Made by a program: the position numbers and the translations under genes | Source of the DNA: Symbiodinium natans | Taxonomy: Eukaryota > Sar > Dinophyceae > Suessiales > Symbiodiniaceae | DNA: 47,500 nt | NCBI GenBank assembly: GCA_905221605.1 | Contig: CAJNDS010002001.1 | Location: 240,001 to 287,500, forward strand | Direction: 5' to 3' | The notes under the pieces: generated by a model | What the model saw: only the letters and a program-made list of their open reading frames with translations | Databases searched by the model: none | Told to the model about the DNA's origin: nothing | Shown: piece after piece, positions 9,948 through 19,192 of the stretch | Position numbering within the stretch: position 1 is the first letter of the stretch | Layout of the letters: every line of letters begins with the position of its first letter

Positions 9948-11274
9948 TCAGAACAAGAATTTCTTGGTTCCCAGGTATGTCCCGCACCTCCCGCAGTAAT
10001 GATTTGCATCCTGCATCGACTTCCTTGGTTTAGGGTTTAGGGTTTAGGGTAGCGCAGTAACCACATTCTAAATCAGGGCATCCTATTTCGGGCAGGCAAC
10101 TGTATGAGGGAACCTTGAAACCAAAAAAAGAGTAAAGGGCACCACTAGGCAATATAGAGGCCTTTATAATTAGAACAGGGTTTTGGGGTTATTCTAGTAT
10201 ATATAATTGACTATAAAGGGAACCATAAGGGAATTATATTAGTAAATGTAAGGGAACCCCTAAATCCTAAGCCCTAAGCCCTGAACCTTGAACCAAACAA
10301 AGGTAAAGGGTACCACTGGGTTACCAAGCTGCACGCAGCACGGCAAGAAGCCCACCCAAAAGAGGACTCCGCCTGGGTTGGTCTTCAAAAGCCTTTTAAA
10401 AGTGGTTGTATGTCGGGGCGCCTGATGAAAAACCAAATAACCCATGCAAATAACCCTAAACCCTAAACCCAAAACCCTAAACCCTAAACCCCAAACCCCT
10501 AAACCCCTGGACCCTAACCCTAAAATATCCCAAAAGCCAGTACCTGGTCGCTGGTGAGGCAGGTGAGGCCCAAGCAAAAGGCCCATCCTCCGGTGCCCAT
10601 CTGATGTGAGACCTGGGTCAGATTCTCCTTGGTACGGGAGGTTTAGGATTTAGGGTTTTGGGGTTTAGGGTTTAGGGTTTGGGGTTTAGGTTCAGGGTTT
10701 AGGGTTTTTTGTTTAGGGTTTAGGGGTACTTATTAACCAATTCTCACTGTACTTATCCCCTTGAGTGCCCCAATATGGCTATAAGTACAGTTATAAGTAC
10801 AGTCTTAAGTACAGGTAAAATTGGTTAATAAGTACCATGATTCTCCTTGGTAGCCCAGCACCCTGATTATGATAAGGACACCCTGCTTTGGGTTCAGGGT
10901 TTGGGGCTTAGGGTTTAGGGATGTTCATAAAGGAACATTGCACCGAAAAAAGGGACAAGTGTACCACTGGGCTCTCAAGTCTCCGACTGGCAGTTGGGGC
11001 AATGTGCCTGGACAGGGAAGTTCACTTGTGTGGTCAAGCCACCGCCCCCGCTGATTAGCACCTGACGCGGCTGGTTCTGAGGAACATAGGCTTGTGGCTG
11101 TGGCTGCGGCTGGAAAGCCTGCGGCTGCATAACCTGCGGCTGCATGACCTGCGGCTGCACGACCTGCGGCTGCAGGACCTGCGGCTGTAGGGCCTGCGCC
11201 TGCAAGGCCTGCTGTGGTAAAGCACCCGGGGCTGATGGGGTTGCTGACACCGTCACGTTCGTCACGTGCGCCAT
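9948..11274 (-). CDS. LITAF-domain membrane/zinc protein, four exons
   Basis: Exons are 11274-10984, 10627-10544, 10421-10330 and 10023-9948 (TGA), giving 180 aa. ATG is followed by a Pro/Gln-rich region with a QPQV-type repeat (residues 25-60). Then come HCPNC (about 91-95), Gly-Trp plus a hydrophobic stretch (MGTGGWAFCLGLTCL), a second hydrophobic stretch (GGVLFWVGFLPCCVQ) and KSMQDANHYCGRCGTYLG. The paired CxxC motifs around a hydrophobic segment are the LITAF signature. Family members bind zinc and insert one-sidedly into endosome/lysosome membranes. Exon 2-3 splicing is uncertain: GT-AG leaves about 19 extra polar residues, while a GC donor at 10560 with acceptor AG at 10373 restores the usual length (158 aa). 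Introns consist of family H, D and J elements plus telomere-type repeats. LITAF identity is secure; exact junctions are less so. Confidence 0.85.
10024..10329 (-). other. Intron 3 of the LITAF gene, family H and J elements
   Basis: In sense it starts CTTGGTAACCCAGTGGTACC immediately after ...TGCGTGCAG and ends ACCAAG before GAAGTCG, so CTTGG...CCAAG bound it. Taking G|CTTGG as a GC donor keeps the frame. A second copy of the CCCAGTGGTACCC motif (same orientation, 10117-10160) and a family J element (10164-10258) lie inside. Confidence 0.7.
10164..10258. mobile_element. Family J element
   Basis: AT-rich repeat containing TTAGAACAGGGTTTTGGGGT and AAGGGAA blocks. It is shared with 27371-27450, where 9-bp TIRs are visible, and weakly with 32330-32400. 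Confidence 0.6.
10422..10543 (-). other. Intron 2 of the LITAF gene, made of telomere-type repeats
   Basis: In sense, CAG|GTACTGG leads into about 80 bp of TTTAGGG variants, then TTATTTGGTTTTTCATCAG|G. The repeat is in the G-rich orientation on the transcribed sense strand. Borders depend on the GT-AG model; the alternative model widens the intron to 10373-10560. Confidence 0.65.
10621..10852. repeat. 14-bp direct repeat flanking a nested insertion
   Basis: GATTCTCCTTGGTA occurs at 10621-10634 and 10839-10852. Between the copies lie degenerate telomere-type repeats and a family D element, as if this block entered the left end of the family H element and duplicated 14 bp. Confidence 0.8.
10725..10836. 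mobile_element. Family D TIR element (112 bp)
   Basis: Perfect 18-bp TIRs, GGTACTTATTAACCAATT and its reverse complement. The interior repeats TATAAGTACAG. It is non-coding and nested in intron 1 of the LITAF gene. Confidence 0.9.
10846..10979. mobile_element. Family H TIR element with TCTC target duplication
   Basis: Ends are CTTGGTAGCCCAG and CTGGGCTCTCAAG (inverted CTTG..CCCAG). TCTC flanks both sides (10842-10845, 10980-10983) and is also at the far exon border (10624-10627). The interior holds telomere-type repeats. This is the founder of LITAF intron 1: in sense TCG|GAGACTTGAG...ACCAAG|GAGAAT, a GA-AG intron whose ends come from the duplicated GAGA. Confidence 0.8.
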
Positions 11275-11450
11275 GCTCGACGGCCCTGCTGTGTTCTATA
11301 AGAGCTTTGGCAGACAGAGCCTAGCTGACAGGAAATGCTGCGGCAGGTGCATCTGGTCAAGCAGATCAGGGGGACTGCACGAACTACAGATTTGGGAGAG
11401 CAAATTTTACAGCCCTAAACCCCAAAACCCCCAGCTGTTGCCAGGCGCCT
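11275..11450 (-). promoter_or_regulatory. Intergenic space/5' leader upstream of the LITAF gene
   Basis: About 175 bp without repeats separates the LITAF ATG from the stop of the upstream candidate. In sense it contains TAAAATTTG and AG sites (CTGTCAG, CACAGCAG) that could accept a trans-spliced leader, as is usual in dinoflagellates. No leader sequence or TATA box was found. Confidence 0.3.
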
Positions 11451-13445
11451 CTAGCGCCCGTTGTAGGACCGGATCGCCTCCAGGACCGCTGTGGCCACCT
11501 CCGGGTTTGCGGTGGTTTTGGGGTCATGAGGGTTTTGGGGGGGTTAAGGGTTTAGGGTTTAGGGATTTTGTTTTGTTTTTTTTTGGGGGGGGGAGGAGGG
11601 GGGGGGGGTTGAGGGGGGTTTAGAGTTTTGGGGTTGGGTTTGTGGTTTGGGGTGCAGTTTCCAAGGTTGAAGGGCCTCAGGGTTCGCCTTGAGTGTCCCC
11701 AAGCATGGGCTTAGGGTTTAGGGTAACGATGTCATCTGGCAGCACCAAGTGGTAAATTATTGTGAAATTTTTTTGGCAGTAAAACACTACATTCGAATGT
11801 TTTTAGGAACCCTGAAGCCTGAACCCCCTAAACCGCAAGCCCAAAACCCCAGACCCCAAACTCCGTAACCCTAATGCCACAAACCCCAAACCCCTAAACC
11901 CCTGTATAAACCCCTCAAACAAACCCCTAAGCCCCTAACCCCCAAACCCTAACCCCTAAATCCCTAAACCCTAAACCCTAAACGTAAACCCTAAACCCTA
12001 AACCCCAAACCTGAAACCCTAAACCCTAAGCCCATCGTGCAACTCTGGAAGCCCACTTTTTGGGGCCCAGCTCGCCAACTCCGAAGTCTCATCCCCATCA
12101 GTTCCTTTCCTGGAGCCCTAAAGAGCACTCAGGGGCGGCTCTCTTCCCATCAGGGGACTGTGCCTTGGACCACTAAGGCTAAACCCTAAACCCTAAACCC
12201 TAAACCCTAAACCCTAAACCCTAAACCCTAACCCCTAACCCCTAAACCCTCAACCCTCAACCCTACAACACCCTAAACCCTAAACCCTTGGGTTCGACGA
12301 TTTTGGGCTTAGGCCTACGGTTTTAAGTGACCCATGCAACTTCGTAGGTGGGAGGTTAGTTTTGCAGGAAACCATCCCAACTTAGGGCTTAGGGTTTAGG
12401 GTTTAGGGTTTAGGCTTTCGGGTTTAGGGTTTCGGGTTTAGGGCTTCGGGTTTAGGGCTTCGCCTAACGATGCAGCTCCTTGCCCAACCCTGCGCCCTGC
12501 GCCCTGCGCTGAACAAGTCCCAGCAAAGCCAAGCTCCCAACTCCCGTCTCCCACGTCCGACTTCCCCCCCCCCCCCCAACCTTAACCCCTAAACCCTAAA
12601 CCCTAAACCCTAAACCCTACACCCTAACCCTAAACCCCAAATCCCCCCAACCTCGAAAACTCTAGGACTTGGCAGGCTCCGCCTTCTGTCCGCATCCATT
12701 CCGGCTGGAAAGGTTCAGTAGCAGTGCTGCCACCAAAGGCCGCTCCTGAGCTGCTAAACCCTAAACCCTAAACCCTAAACCCTAAGCCCTAAACCCTAAA
12801 CCCTAAACCCTAAGCCCTAAACCCTAAACCCTAAACCCTTACTCCTGAACCCTGAACCCTATACCCGAACACCCTAAACCCCAAACCCCTAAACCCAAAG
12901 GGTTGGGGCCTTAAGGCTTGGGTGGAGGACTAGGTCAGCAGCTGCTAAGCACGGTCAGCATAGGTAGGATGCACTTACCTTAATTCAAGCCCCGTTTAGA
13001 ATCACGTGCCCTCTGACAAGTTGTGCGTATAACCCCCCAAATTGTACCCTATACTACTATTCTTAGTTGTCCAGTACCTAGGGGTTTTAAAGGTTAACCT
13101 TTGGGATTTTAAGGGGAATGTATTAACCCAAAAAGGTTAAAGGTTACCTACTCTACTACTAAGTATTGGGTCATTCTTAGGAACCCTTCAAGTTTTCAAG
13201 CGATCTACTTTGGGATCCTTTTCAGGGGGTATGGGGAAGAGACTTCATGCAAGACCCCAAGATGGGGGGAACATCTCGGGTTTTGGGTTGTCATAAACCC
13301 CCTAAACCCTAAACCCTAAACCCTAAACCCTGAACCCCCTAAACCCTAAACCCTAAGCCAGTTTGGGCCCCCCTGCGCCCGGCAGCACCAGCGCCAGCGA
13401 ACCCACCTGCGAGAGGTGCCCCCAGGCCTCGACAAAAGGCTTCAT
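11451..13445 (-). CDS. Candidate multi-exon gene upstream of LITAF (tentative)
   Basis: A series of minus-strand islands reads like exons. At 13445 an ATG starts MKPFVEAWGHLSQVGSLALV. The others are 12755-12655 (AAFGGSTATEPFQPEWMRTE), 12388-12290 (VGMVSCKTNLPPTKLHGSLK), 12109-12033 after a CTCCAG acceptor (KGTDGDETSELASWAPKSGL), and a terminal piece (about 11524-11451) with DPKTTANPEVATAVLEAIRS ending in TAG. Junctions and phases were not resolved, so it may be more than one gene. No domain was recognised. Arrays and degenerate repeats fill the gaps. Confidence 0.3.
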
Positions 13446-13468
13446 AGTTTAGGGTTTAGGGGACATGG

Positions 13469-13590
13469 CTTAGGGTTTAGGGTTTAGGGTTTAGGGTTTA
13501 GGGTTTAGGGTTTAGGGTTTAGGGTTTAGGGTTTAGGGTTTAGGGTTTAGGGTTTAGGGTTTAGGGTTTAGGGTTTAGGGTTTAGGGGAC
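13469..13590. repeat. Longest G-rich array
   Basis: About 17 consecutive TTTAGGG units, flanked on both sides by GGGGACATGG/GGGGACGTGG, a short near-duplicate bracketing the array. Confidence 0.9.
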
Positions 13591-13840
13591 GTGGTTTAGG
13601 GTTTAGGGTTTAGGGATAGGGCTATCGGGTCATAGGGTTATAGGGTTATCGGGCTATAGATTCATCGGGTCTTTCGGGTCACATAGCGTTATAGGGTTCT
13701 AGGGTGTGCTTTTTCGGGCTTGAGGTTTTGGGGAAAATTTGACCATAAGGCACAACAAAAATGTAGAGGATCCCCGAGATACGCTCCTAAACCCTAAACC
13801 CTAAACCCTAAACTCTAAACCCTAAACCCTAAACCCTAAA

Positions 13841-14120
13841 CAAAGCCCGAGATGCGCGAGTTCAACTCCAAGTCCTCGATCCCTGCACCCCTGAACACAC
13901 CAAAGCTCTTAGGGTAGCGACATGGTCCCTGATTATGAGCCCTTAAATGGGGCCCCCCTGTAAACCACGTATATATACCCTGCAAAACCCAATGGCTCAT
14001 AATTCAGAACCCTTTGAAGGAGGTTAGGACCATATGAAGGGCCCCTGTAACTACGCCTAACAAAGCCCAAACGCAACATCCTTAGCAAACTTAACGGGCC
14101 ACAACAAAAACAAAGCCCCA
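13841..14120 (-). CDS. Candidate exon pair split by a family E element
   Basis: Exon 1 (14120-14061) follows a CTATGCAG acceptor and reads GLCFCCGPLSLLRMLRLGF. Exon 2 (13907-13841) starts right after the family E terminus ...CCCTAAG and reads LWCVQGCRDRGLGVELAHLG, leading into TTTAGGG. G plus AG joins the two in one frame. Further exons were not assigned. No homology was recognised. Confidence 0.4.
13908..14060. mobile_element. Family E TIR element (about 153 bp)
   Basis: Ends are CTTAGGGTAGCGACATGGTC and, inverted, a degenerate CCTGTAACTACGCCTAA. An inner inverted pair is GATTATGAGCC/GGCTCATAAT. It is similar in length to the copy at 31406-31565. Confidence 0.65.
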
Positions 14121-14125
14121 CTGCA

Positions 14126-14721
14126 TAGGTCTGGTTTCGGGTTTTGGGGTTGAGCGCTTAGGGATGCCTAGGGGTGTAAATCCTGGGCCCAGAGCTACTT
14201 TGAGGTTCAGGGTACGTACTACCCCCAATTTATAGCAGCACTTACAAGCCCCAGTAGGTTATACTGTACTTTTAAGCCCCCGTAGTCCGCTAAGTATGCT
14301 TTCAGTAGACGTATCATAATCTCCAAGTAGACGCACAGCGCGGGGGTAGATGTCTCATTTACTACTCTTTGTTCTAATCATTTGGTCATTCTTTATTCTT
14401 GTCATTTTTTATTTGTACATATACATGTGTATATATACATGTATATATATATATGTATATATAGATATATACATATATATATATATATTATATGTATATA
14501 TATATATATAAGCGAGGTTGGCCGGTATGCCCACATGAATTGGCAAGTATATCGGGTCCCTTGTAACCAATGAGGAAAAATGTCAAAAAAAAAACCTAAA
14601 CGCTAAACCCAAAAGCCTACACCCCAAACCCTACCTGAAGATTCCCAAGGTACAAGTAGGCCGTAGGCCACCAGAATACACATCACCCCAATGTGGGCGG
14701 CAATGCACATCAGCGGCAGAA
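14126..14721. other. Degenerate family D copy and TA microsatellite
   Basis: 14204-14330 holds GTACTTTTAAGCCCCCGTAG and CACTTACAAGCCCC blocks typical of the family D interior, without intact TIRs. 14415-14512 is a TA/TG microsatellite. 14580-14640 has degenerate array units. No gene was seen. Confidence 0.6.
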
Positions 14722-14852
14722 TTACACATCAGGGCAAAGCAATTCCCAAGGGAATTTAGGCAAACAGCCAGCATGGGTCAAACTGCTGGATTTGTCGCGG
14801 ACACCAGCGTTCTTGGCACATGTTTTACCGTATATGGTCCATGTTTCAAAAG
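14722..14852 (-). CDS. Candidate terminal exon
   Basis: After GGTGATTAG the minus strand reads FETWTIYGKTCAKNAGVRDK, then SSSLTHAGCLPKFPWELLCPDV and TAA (14724-14722). This is 2 nt plus 43 codons. The island has no telomere-type repeats. The plus strand is also open, so strand confidence is moderate. No family was recognised. Confidence 0.35.
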
Positions 14853-15858
14853 CTAATCACCATGCAGACGCTAGCAAAAAAAAACAAGTAAAGTAAACAC
14901 GTAACTAAACCCTAAACCCTAAACCCGAAACCCTCTCAGGAAGCTCGAAGTCGATGCAACCTAAAACATCGAGCTGTCGCGGCGGCGATCAGGGTGGCCG
15001 AGGCCACCTTCCATCTATCTCCGTTACTAAACCCTAAACCCTAAGCCCTAATCCCAAAACCCTAAACCCTAAACCCCTAAACCCCCAAACCCCCAAGGCG
15101 CCTTGGTGGGCGACGGTGATTCGAGGAAGGACTCGAGGCTCGGCAAGGGGCGCCCCTGGCAGAGTCGGGGCTGGAGAAGAGGCTAATAGGTTCAGGGTTC
15201 AGGGTTTAAGGGTCAGGTTTAGGGTTTAGGGTTTAGGGTTCAGGGTTCAGGGTTCAGGGTTTAGGGTTTAGGGTTTAGGGTTTAGGGTTTAGGGTTAGGG
15301 TTTAGGGTTTAGGGTTTAGGGTTTAGGGTTTAGGGTTTAGTTCGGGCTGTTTAGGGCTTCAAGAAGGGGCAGGAACTCTGCGCACCCGGAAAGGAGTCGC
15401 TATGGAGTATCTCTCTGACTGGAAACTTGACTTAGAAGCCCTTCTGACTTATTCAGTCTGGCCCTAAACCCTAAACCCTAAACCCTAAACCCTATAACCC
15501 TCCTTACTAAGCCTACTTGCCTAAGGCATAAGGGCTTCCAAGAACACTTAAGGTTCTGGTGTCTGGAGGGAAATTTGCGGTTCAGGGTTTGGGGTTTAGG
15601 GTTTAGGGTTGGGGGGCTTTTGGGGTTCAGGGTTTAGGGTCTACGGATTGCCGGCTCGGTTCTGGACACCCCTGGCCATTTGCAGACGTGAGCAAGATGA
15701 AGACGTCAGAGCTGATCGTGCTGTTTAGGGTTTATTAAGGTTTAGGGTTTAGGGTTTAGGGTTTAGGGTTTAGGGTTTAGGGTTTAAGGTTTAGGGTTTA
15801 GGGTTTAGGGTTTAGGGTTTAGGGGTGTCAGCTCTAATCGGGGTTTCGGGTTTCGGGT
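14853..15858. other. Arrays and exon-like islands
   Basis: Islands at 14935-15020, 15095-15190, 15350-15465 and 15640-15722 separate arrays (the main ones are 15220-15345 and 15730-15825). Minus reads include NSTISSDVFILLTSANGQ (15720-15640) and GDRWKVASATLIAAATARCF (15020-14935, followed by a stop). The plus strand also offers credible frames, e.g. AMEYLSDWKLDLEALLTYS at 15395-15460. The strand cannot be settled by eye. Confidence 0.3.
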
Positions 15859-16291
15859 TTAGGGCTTAGGGCTCCTGACTAGGCTGAATAGCGGCTGGTG
15901 CCTTTTAGGGCTTCGGTGTTCGGAAGGGTCCGTGTGCCCATACGGCACATACTCAGGCCCCAAGACGACCTAAACCCAAACCCTAAACCCGACAATAGGA
16001 AGTCGGCACATGCCCAACCTAAGGGTCCATGTACCTCATTAGTATATACTTGGGCCCCAAAGTCTCTATACAGGAAGTACTTACAAGGCCCAAGAATTCC
16101 AAATTGGGTACATGGACCCTTAGATTTAAAACCCTGAAAACCTGAAACCCTGAAAACCTGAAACCCTGAAAACCTAAACATTTAGGCACCTGGACCCTCA
16201 GGGCTACGCCTTCTGGGCCGTAATCGCAAGACCTCCCCACAAGTGTAGAAAGCGCCTCGGCAGACTCGGAATCCAGCTTTCGCAGCTCCAC
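15859..16291 (-). CDS. Candidate three-exon gene split by a family A element
   Basis: Exon a (16291-16205) follows a strong acceptor (CCACCCCCCCGACAG) and reads VELRKLDSESAEALSTLVGR to GPEGV. It ends GTA|GCCCTG, a GC donor at the start of a family A-like terminus. Exon b (16018-15989) starts exactly after ...CCCTTAG and reads VGHVPTSYCR. Exon c (15969-15859) reads VVLGPEYVPYGHTDPSEHRS to a TAA in a telomere-type unit. All phases are 0. Between b and c lie only 19 bp, GTTTAGGGTTTGGGTTTAG, a telomere-type GT...AG unit. That would be an extremely short intron, so b-c is the weak point. Function unknown. Confidence 0.4.
16019..16197. mobile_element. Family A TIR element, with a second outer end
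   Basis: Core 16019-16123 has perfect 16-bp TIRs, CTAAGGGTCCATGTAC and GTACATGGACCCTTAG. Then follow three copies of AACCCTGAAAACCTG (16129-16175) and another degenerate terminus, CACCTGGACCCTCAG (16183-16197), directly at an exon border. It looks like a composite or extended copy. Confidence 0.8.
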
Positions 16292-17040
16292 CTGTCGGGG
16301 GGGTGGCAGATCCTAAACCCTAAACCCTAAGCCCTAAGCCCTAAACCCTAAACCCTAAACCCTAAACCCTAAACCTTTTCACCCTAAACCCCAGACTCTT
16401 GGGCAGGGCGGCAAACTCTATGGAGCCGTATGTTACACGCCGCGAACCAAGAATTAGACCGCTGCATCACCACCTCCCACACCCTAAACCCTAAACCCAA
16501 ACCCTAAACCCCAAACCAAAGCCTAAACCCGAATCCCCAAACCCCAAAACCTAAACCTGAAACCGTAAACTACTACTTGCTTAAGACCCTGAAGCCCAAA
16601 CCCCTAAACCCCTAAACCCACCCTAAGCCCTAACCCCTAAGCCCTAAACCCCAAACCCTAAACCCCATAGACCCTACACGTGAACTTCCTCAGCGCCGGG
16701 CCAGCTGCGCTCCCAGCCCGAACTCTTTGAAGTCCTGTTTCGGCTGGGGTTTAGGGTTTAGGGTTTAGGGTTTAGAGTTTAGGGTTTAGGGTTTACAGTA
16801 GGGTTTAGGGTTTAGGGTTTAGGGTTTAGGGTTTAGGGTTTAGGGTTTAGGGTGTAGGGTGTAGGGTGTACGGTGTAGGGTGTAGGGTGTAGGGTGTAGG
16901 GTGTAGGGTTGAGGGTTCAGGGTTTAGGCTTTAGGGCTTTAGGGCTTTAGGGCTTTAGGGCTTTAGGGCTTTAGGGCTTTAGGGCTTTAGGGCTTTAGGG
17001 CTTTAGGGCTTTAGGGCTTGGTTTCGGGTCTGTTTCGGAC
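16292..17040. other. Arrays with variant telomere units
   Basis: C-rich arrays and an island at 16395-16490 (minus read VWEVVMQRSNSWFAACNIRL, to a stop) are followed by degenerate repeats and the variant arrays 16853-17015. The island is a candidate exon only. Confidence 0.35.
16853..17015. repeat. Variant arrays: TGTAGGG then CTTTAGGG
   Basis: A canonical TTTAGGG array passes into about eight TGTAGGG units (16853-16910) and then eleven 8-bp CTTTAGGG units (16925-17015). Homogeneous variant blocks indicate local amplification rather than random decay. Confidence 0.9.
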
Positions 17041-17803
17041 TTAGTCTCTGTATCTCGCGATCCGTATGTTGCGTTCTATACGATTGATGGAACTGAGCAT
17101 CTGCATCATGCGCTGCTTTCTGCGTGAGCGAGAAGCCGGAGTCAGTCGTTGACTGTCGCCGCCTCGCTCCGCACCAATCAGGCGAGACCGCAGGCTCCAC
17201 CATACCACGCCTGACTACTTAAAGGTTCATGGTACTTGTTTACCAACTATAGCTGTACTTCTAAACCACGTATAAGCCCCTTAAGTGCCCTAGTATGCTT
17301 ATAAGCCCCTTAAGTGCCCTAGTTATGCTGATAAGTGCAGGTATAGGTACAGGTATAATTCTTGGATGCACTCAGGAGGGTAGCTAAAAATCCAATTTTT
17401 AGCTGCCTTATTAAGAAACCCAATAAACCCAAAAGGGGTAAGGATCTAAAGTTACAGTAAAGTACCACAAAGAATTGGTTAATAAGTACCCTGAACCTCC
17501 AAGTAGGGCGACTCCAGATCCACTCCGCGTCTCTCAGCCGGACGTCTCGTGACTTGCCACGAAAATCATCTTGAACATAATAGTTTAGGGTTTAGGGTTT
17601 AGGGTTTAGGGTTGAGGGTTTGGGGTTTAGGGTTCAGGGTTCAGGGTTGTGGTTGTGTCATGCTATATGGCATGACACTGTTTCATTTCTTGCATTCTGC
17701 TATATTATTTTACGCTATACTGCCAAGACTTGTCACAGGGACTGCTGATCGAGGGTTTCCGGGTCGAGGGCTCACATGACATGGCAAGGCTGTGCGCCTT
17801 CAT
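17041..17803 (-). CDS. Candidate three-exon gene, 103-aa basic protein
   Basis: Exon 1 (17803-17728) starts at ATG: MKAHSLAMSCEPSTRKPSIS, ending ...CDK plus T before CTTGG. Exon 2 (17569-17504) begins after TTCAAG and reads DFRGKSRDVRLRDAEWIWSR. Exon 3 (17210-17041) begins after TAGTCAG, starts VVWWSLRSRLIGAERGGD and ends with a basic helical stretch (KQRMMQMLSSINRIERNIRI) and TAA. Phases agree at both joins. Intron 2 is a family D element. Intron 1 is bounded CTTGG...CAAG and contains telomere-type repeats and a hairpin. Intron 1 is not GT-AG in this model. An alternative exon 3 start (17215) would give a shorter protein ending at 17178. No family was recognised. Confidence 0.4.
17218..17503. 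mobile_element. Family D TIR element, long copy
   Basis: Outer TIRs are CTTAAAGGTTCATGGTACTT (17218) and GGTACCCTGAACCTCCAAG-like sequence (ends 17503). The inner AATTGGTTAATAAGTACC matches the copy at 10725-10836. It contains a 22-bp direct repeat (17272-17293, 17301-17322) and a 10-bp hairpin with a 3-nt loop (17382-17404). Confidence 0.8.
17655..17678. repeat. Hairpin GTGTCATGC...GCATGACAC
   Basis: A perfect 9-bp inverted repeat with the 6-nt loop TATATG, located in intron 1 of the 17-kb candidate gene. Confidence 0.85.
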
Positions 17804-18436
17804 GGGGGTTGAGGGTTTAGGTTTCTAGGGTTTAGGGTTTAGACTTCTAGGGTTCATTATCGGGTTCTGAAGGGAGGGGGGTTCAAGGAGGATCTGGTAC
17901 AAAGTTCCCGAATACTCCCCAATACTCCCTAAGGCTCCCTAAGCTTCCCCAAGGTTCGCCAGGTACTTACCCACCATGAACCCCCTAAACCCTAAACCCG
18001 AAACCCGAAACCCTAAACCCTAAACCCTAAACCCCCCCTCCCTTGAGAACCCTATAAGTTTAGGGCTTGAGGCCTAGGTACATGAACCAGACGTCAGAGC
18101 ACGGTCAAGCCACCTACCTTGCATGGCCTCAGGGTGGTTTGGCTCATAAGGCTTGAGGGCTCAAGGGATAAGATACACTAAACTCTAATAGACCCCAAAC
18201 CCTAAACCCTAAACCCTAAACCCTAAACCCTAAACCCTAAACCCTAAACCCTAAACCCTAGACCCCAAACCCTAAACCCTAAACCCGAAACCTCTGTTCG
18301 TTGGAGGGGTTCTGGACTCAGGACAACTTCCGGAAGGGGACAGGTACCTTACACAAGGCTCCTAGAAGGGCACTAAAGGCTAGGGTTTAGGGTTTAGGGT
18401 TTAGGGTTTAGGGTTTAGGGTTTAGGGTTTAGGGTT

Positions 18437-18495
18437 TAGGGTTGAGGGTTGAGGGTTGAGGGTTGAGGGTGTAGGGTGTAGGGTGTAGGGTGGCA
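18437..18495. repeat. Variant array TTGAGGG/TGTAGGG
   Basis: The canonical array 18380-18437 is followed by four TTGAGGG-type and three TGTAGGG-type units. Confidence 0.8.
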
Positions 18496-18747
18496 GGGGT
18501 ATGCTGGGGAAACTACTCACCTGAAAATGCGCCCAAACTGGAGCTCCCGGCCCGAAACAGCCCTACTTGGAGGTTCACGGATGCTCGCCCTAAACCCTAA
18601 ACCCTAAACCCTAAACCCTAAACCCTAAACCCTAAACCCTAAACCCTAAACCCTAAACCCTAAACCCTCAACAGGGCCACCTCCAAGCTCAGAACGTGTT
18701 GCAGCTCGGCTGCCAGCTCCTGCAGCAGATGTACTTAGAGGCTTTAA

Positions 18748-18860
18748 GGTGTAGGGTTTAGGGGTTTAGGGGCTTAGGGGTTTAGGGGTTTAGGGGTTTA
18801 GGGGTTTAGGCGTTTAGGGTTTAGGGGTTTAGGGGTTTAGGGTTTAGGGTTTGGGGTTTA
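18748..18860. repeat. 8-bp variant array TTTAGGGG
   Basis: About twelve units with an extra G, interrupted by a few canonical 7-bp units. Confidence 0.85.
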
Positions 18861-19078
18861 GGGTTTTTAGTAGGGGTAGAAGTGCCCGGAGATCGGAGAC
18901 CATACTGAGAACCCTACTTCTAACTTCCCATGGGCCCATGGACCTCCAAGTAAGCCCTTAAACCCTTAAATCCTTAAACCCTTAAACCTTTAAACCCTCT
19001 TAAGCCCTCATAAACCCTTAAAACCTGAACTGTTACAGCTTAGGGCCGCGCCCTTGCCTTTTAAATTCCCAAGACCCC

Positions 19079-19192
19079 CAAACCCTAAACCCTAAACCCT
19101 AAACCCTAAACCCTAAACCCTAAACCCTAAACCCTAAACCCTAAACCCTAAACCCTAAACCCTAAACCCTAAACCCTAAACCCTAAACCTGA
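19079..19192. repeat. Long C-rich array
   Basis: About 16 uninterrupted CCCTAAA units, continuing degenerate to 19235. Confidence 0.9.

Noticed and set aside
11275-11450. Dinoflagellate spliced-leader sequence
   Set aside because: No match to the conserved leader was seen here or elsewhere; only candidate AG acceptors are present.
11144-11623. 159-codon plus frame with Cys-rich start
   Set aside because: Antisense to the Pro/Gln-rich exon 1 of the LITAF gene; the Cys/Gly pattern mirrors the CAG codons.
14382-14573. Frame rich in Tyr/Ile across a TA microsatellite
   Set aside because: Simple-repeat translation; no splice sites or conserved motif.
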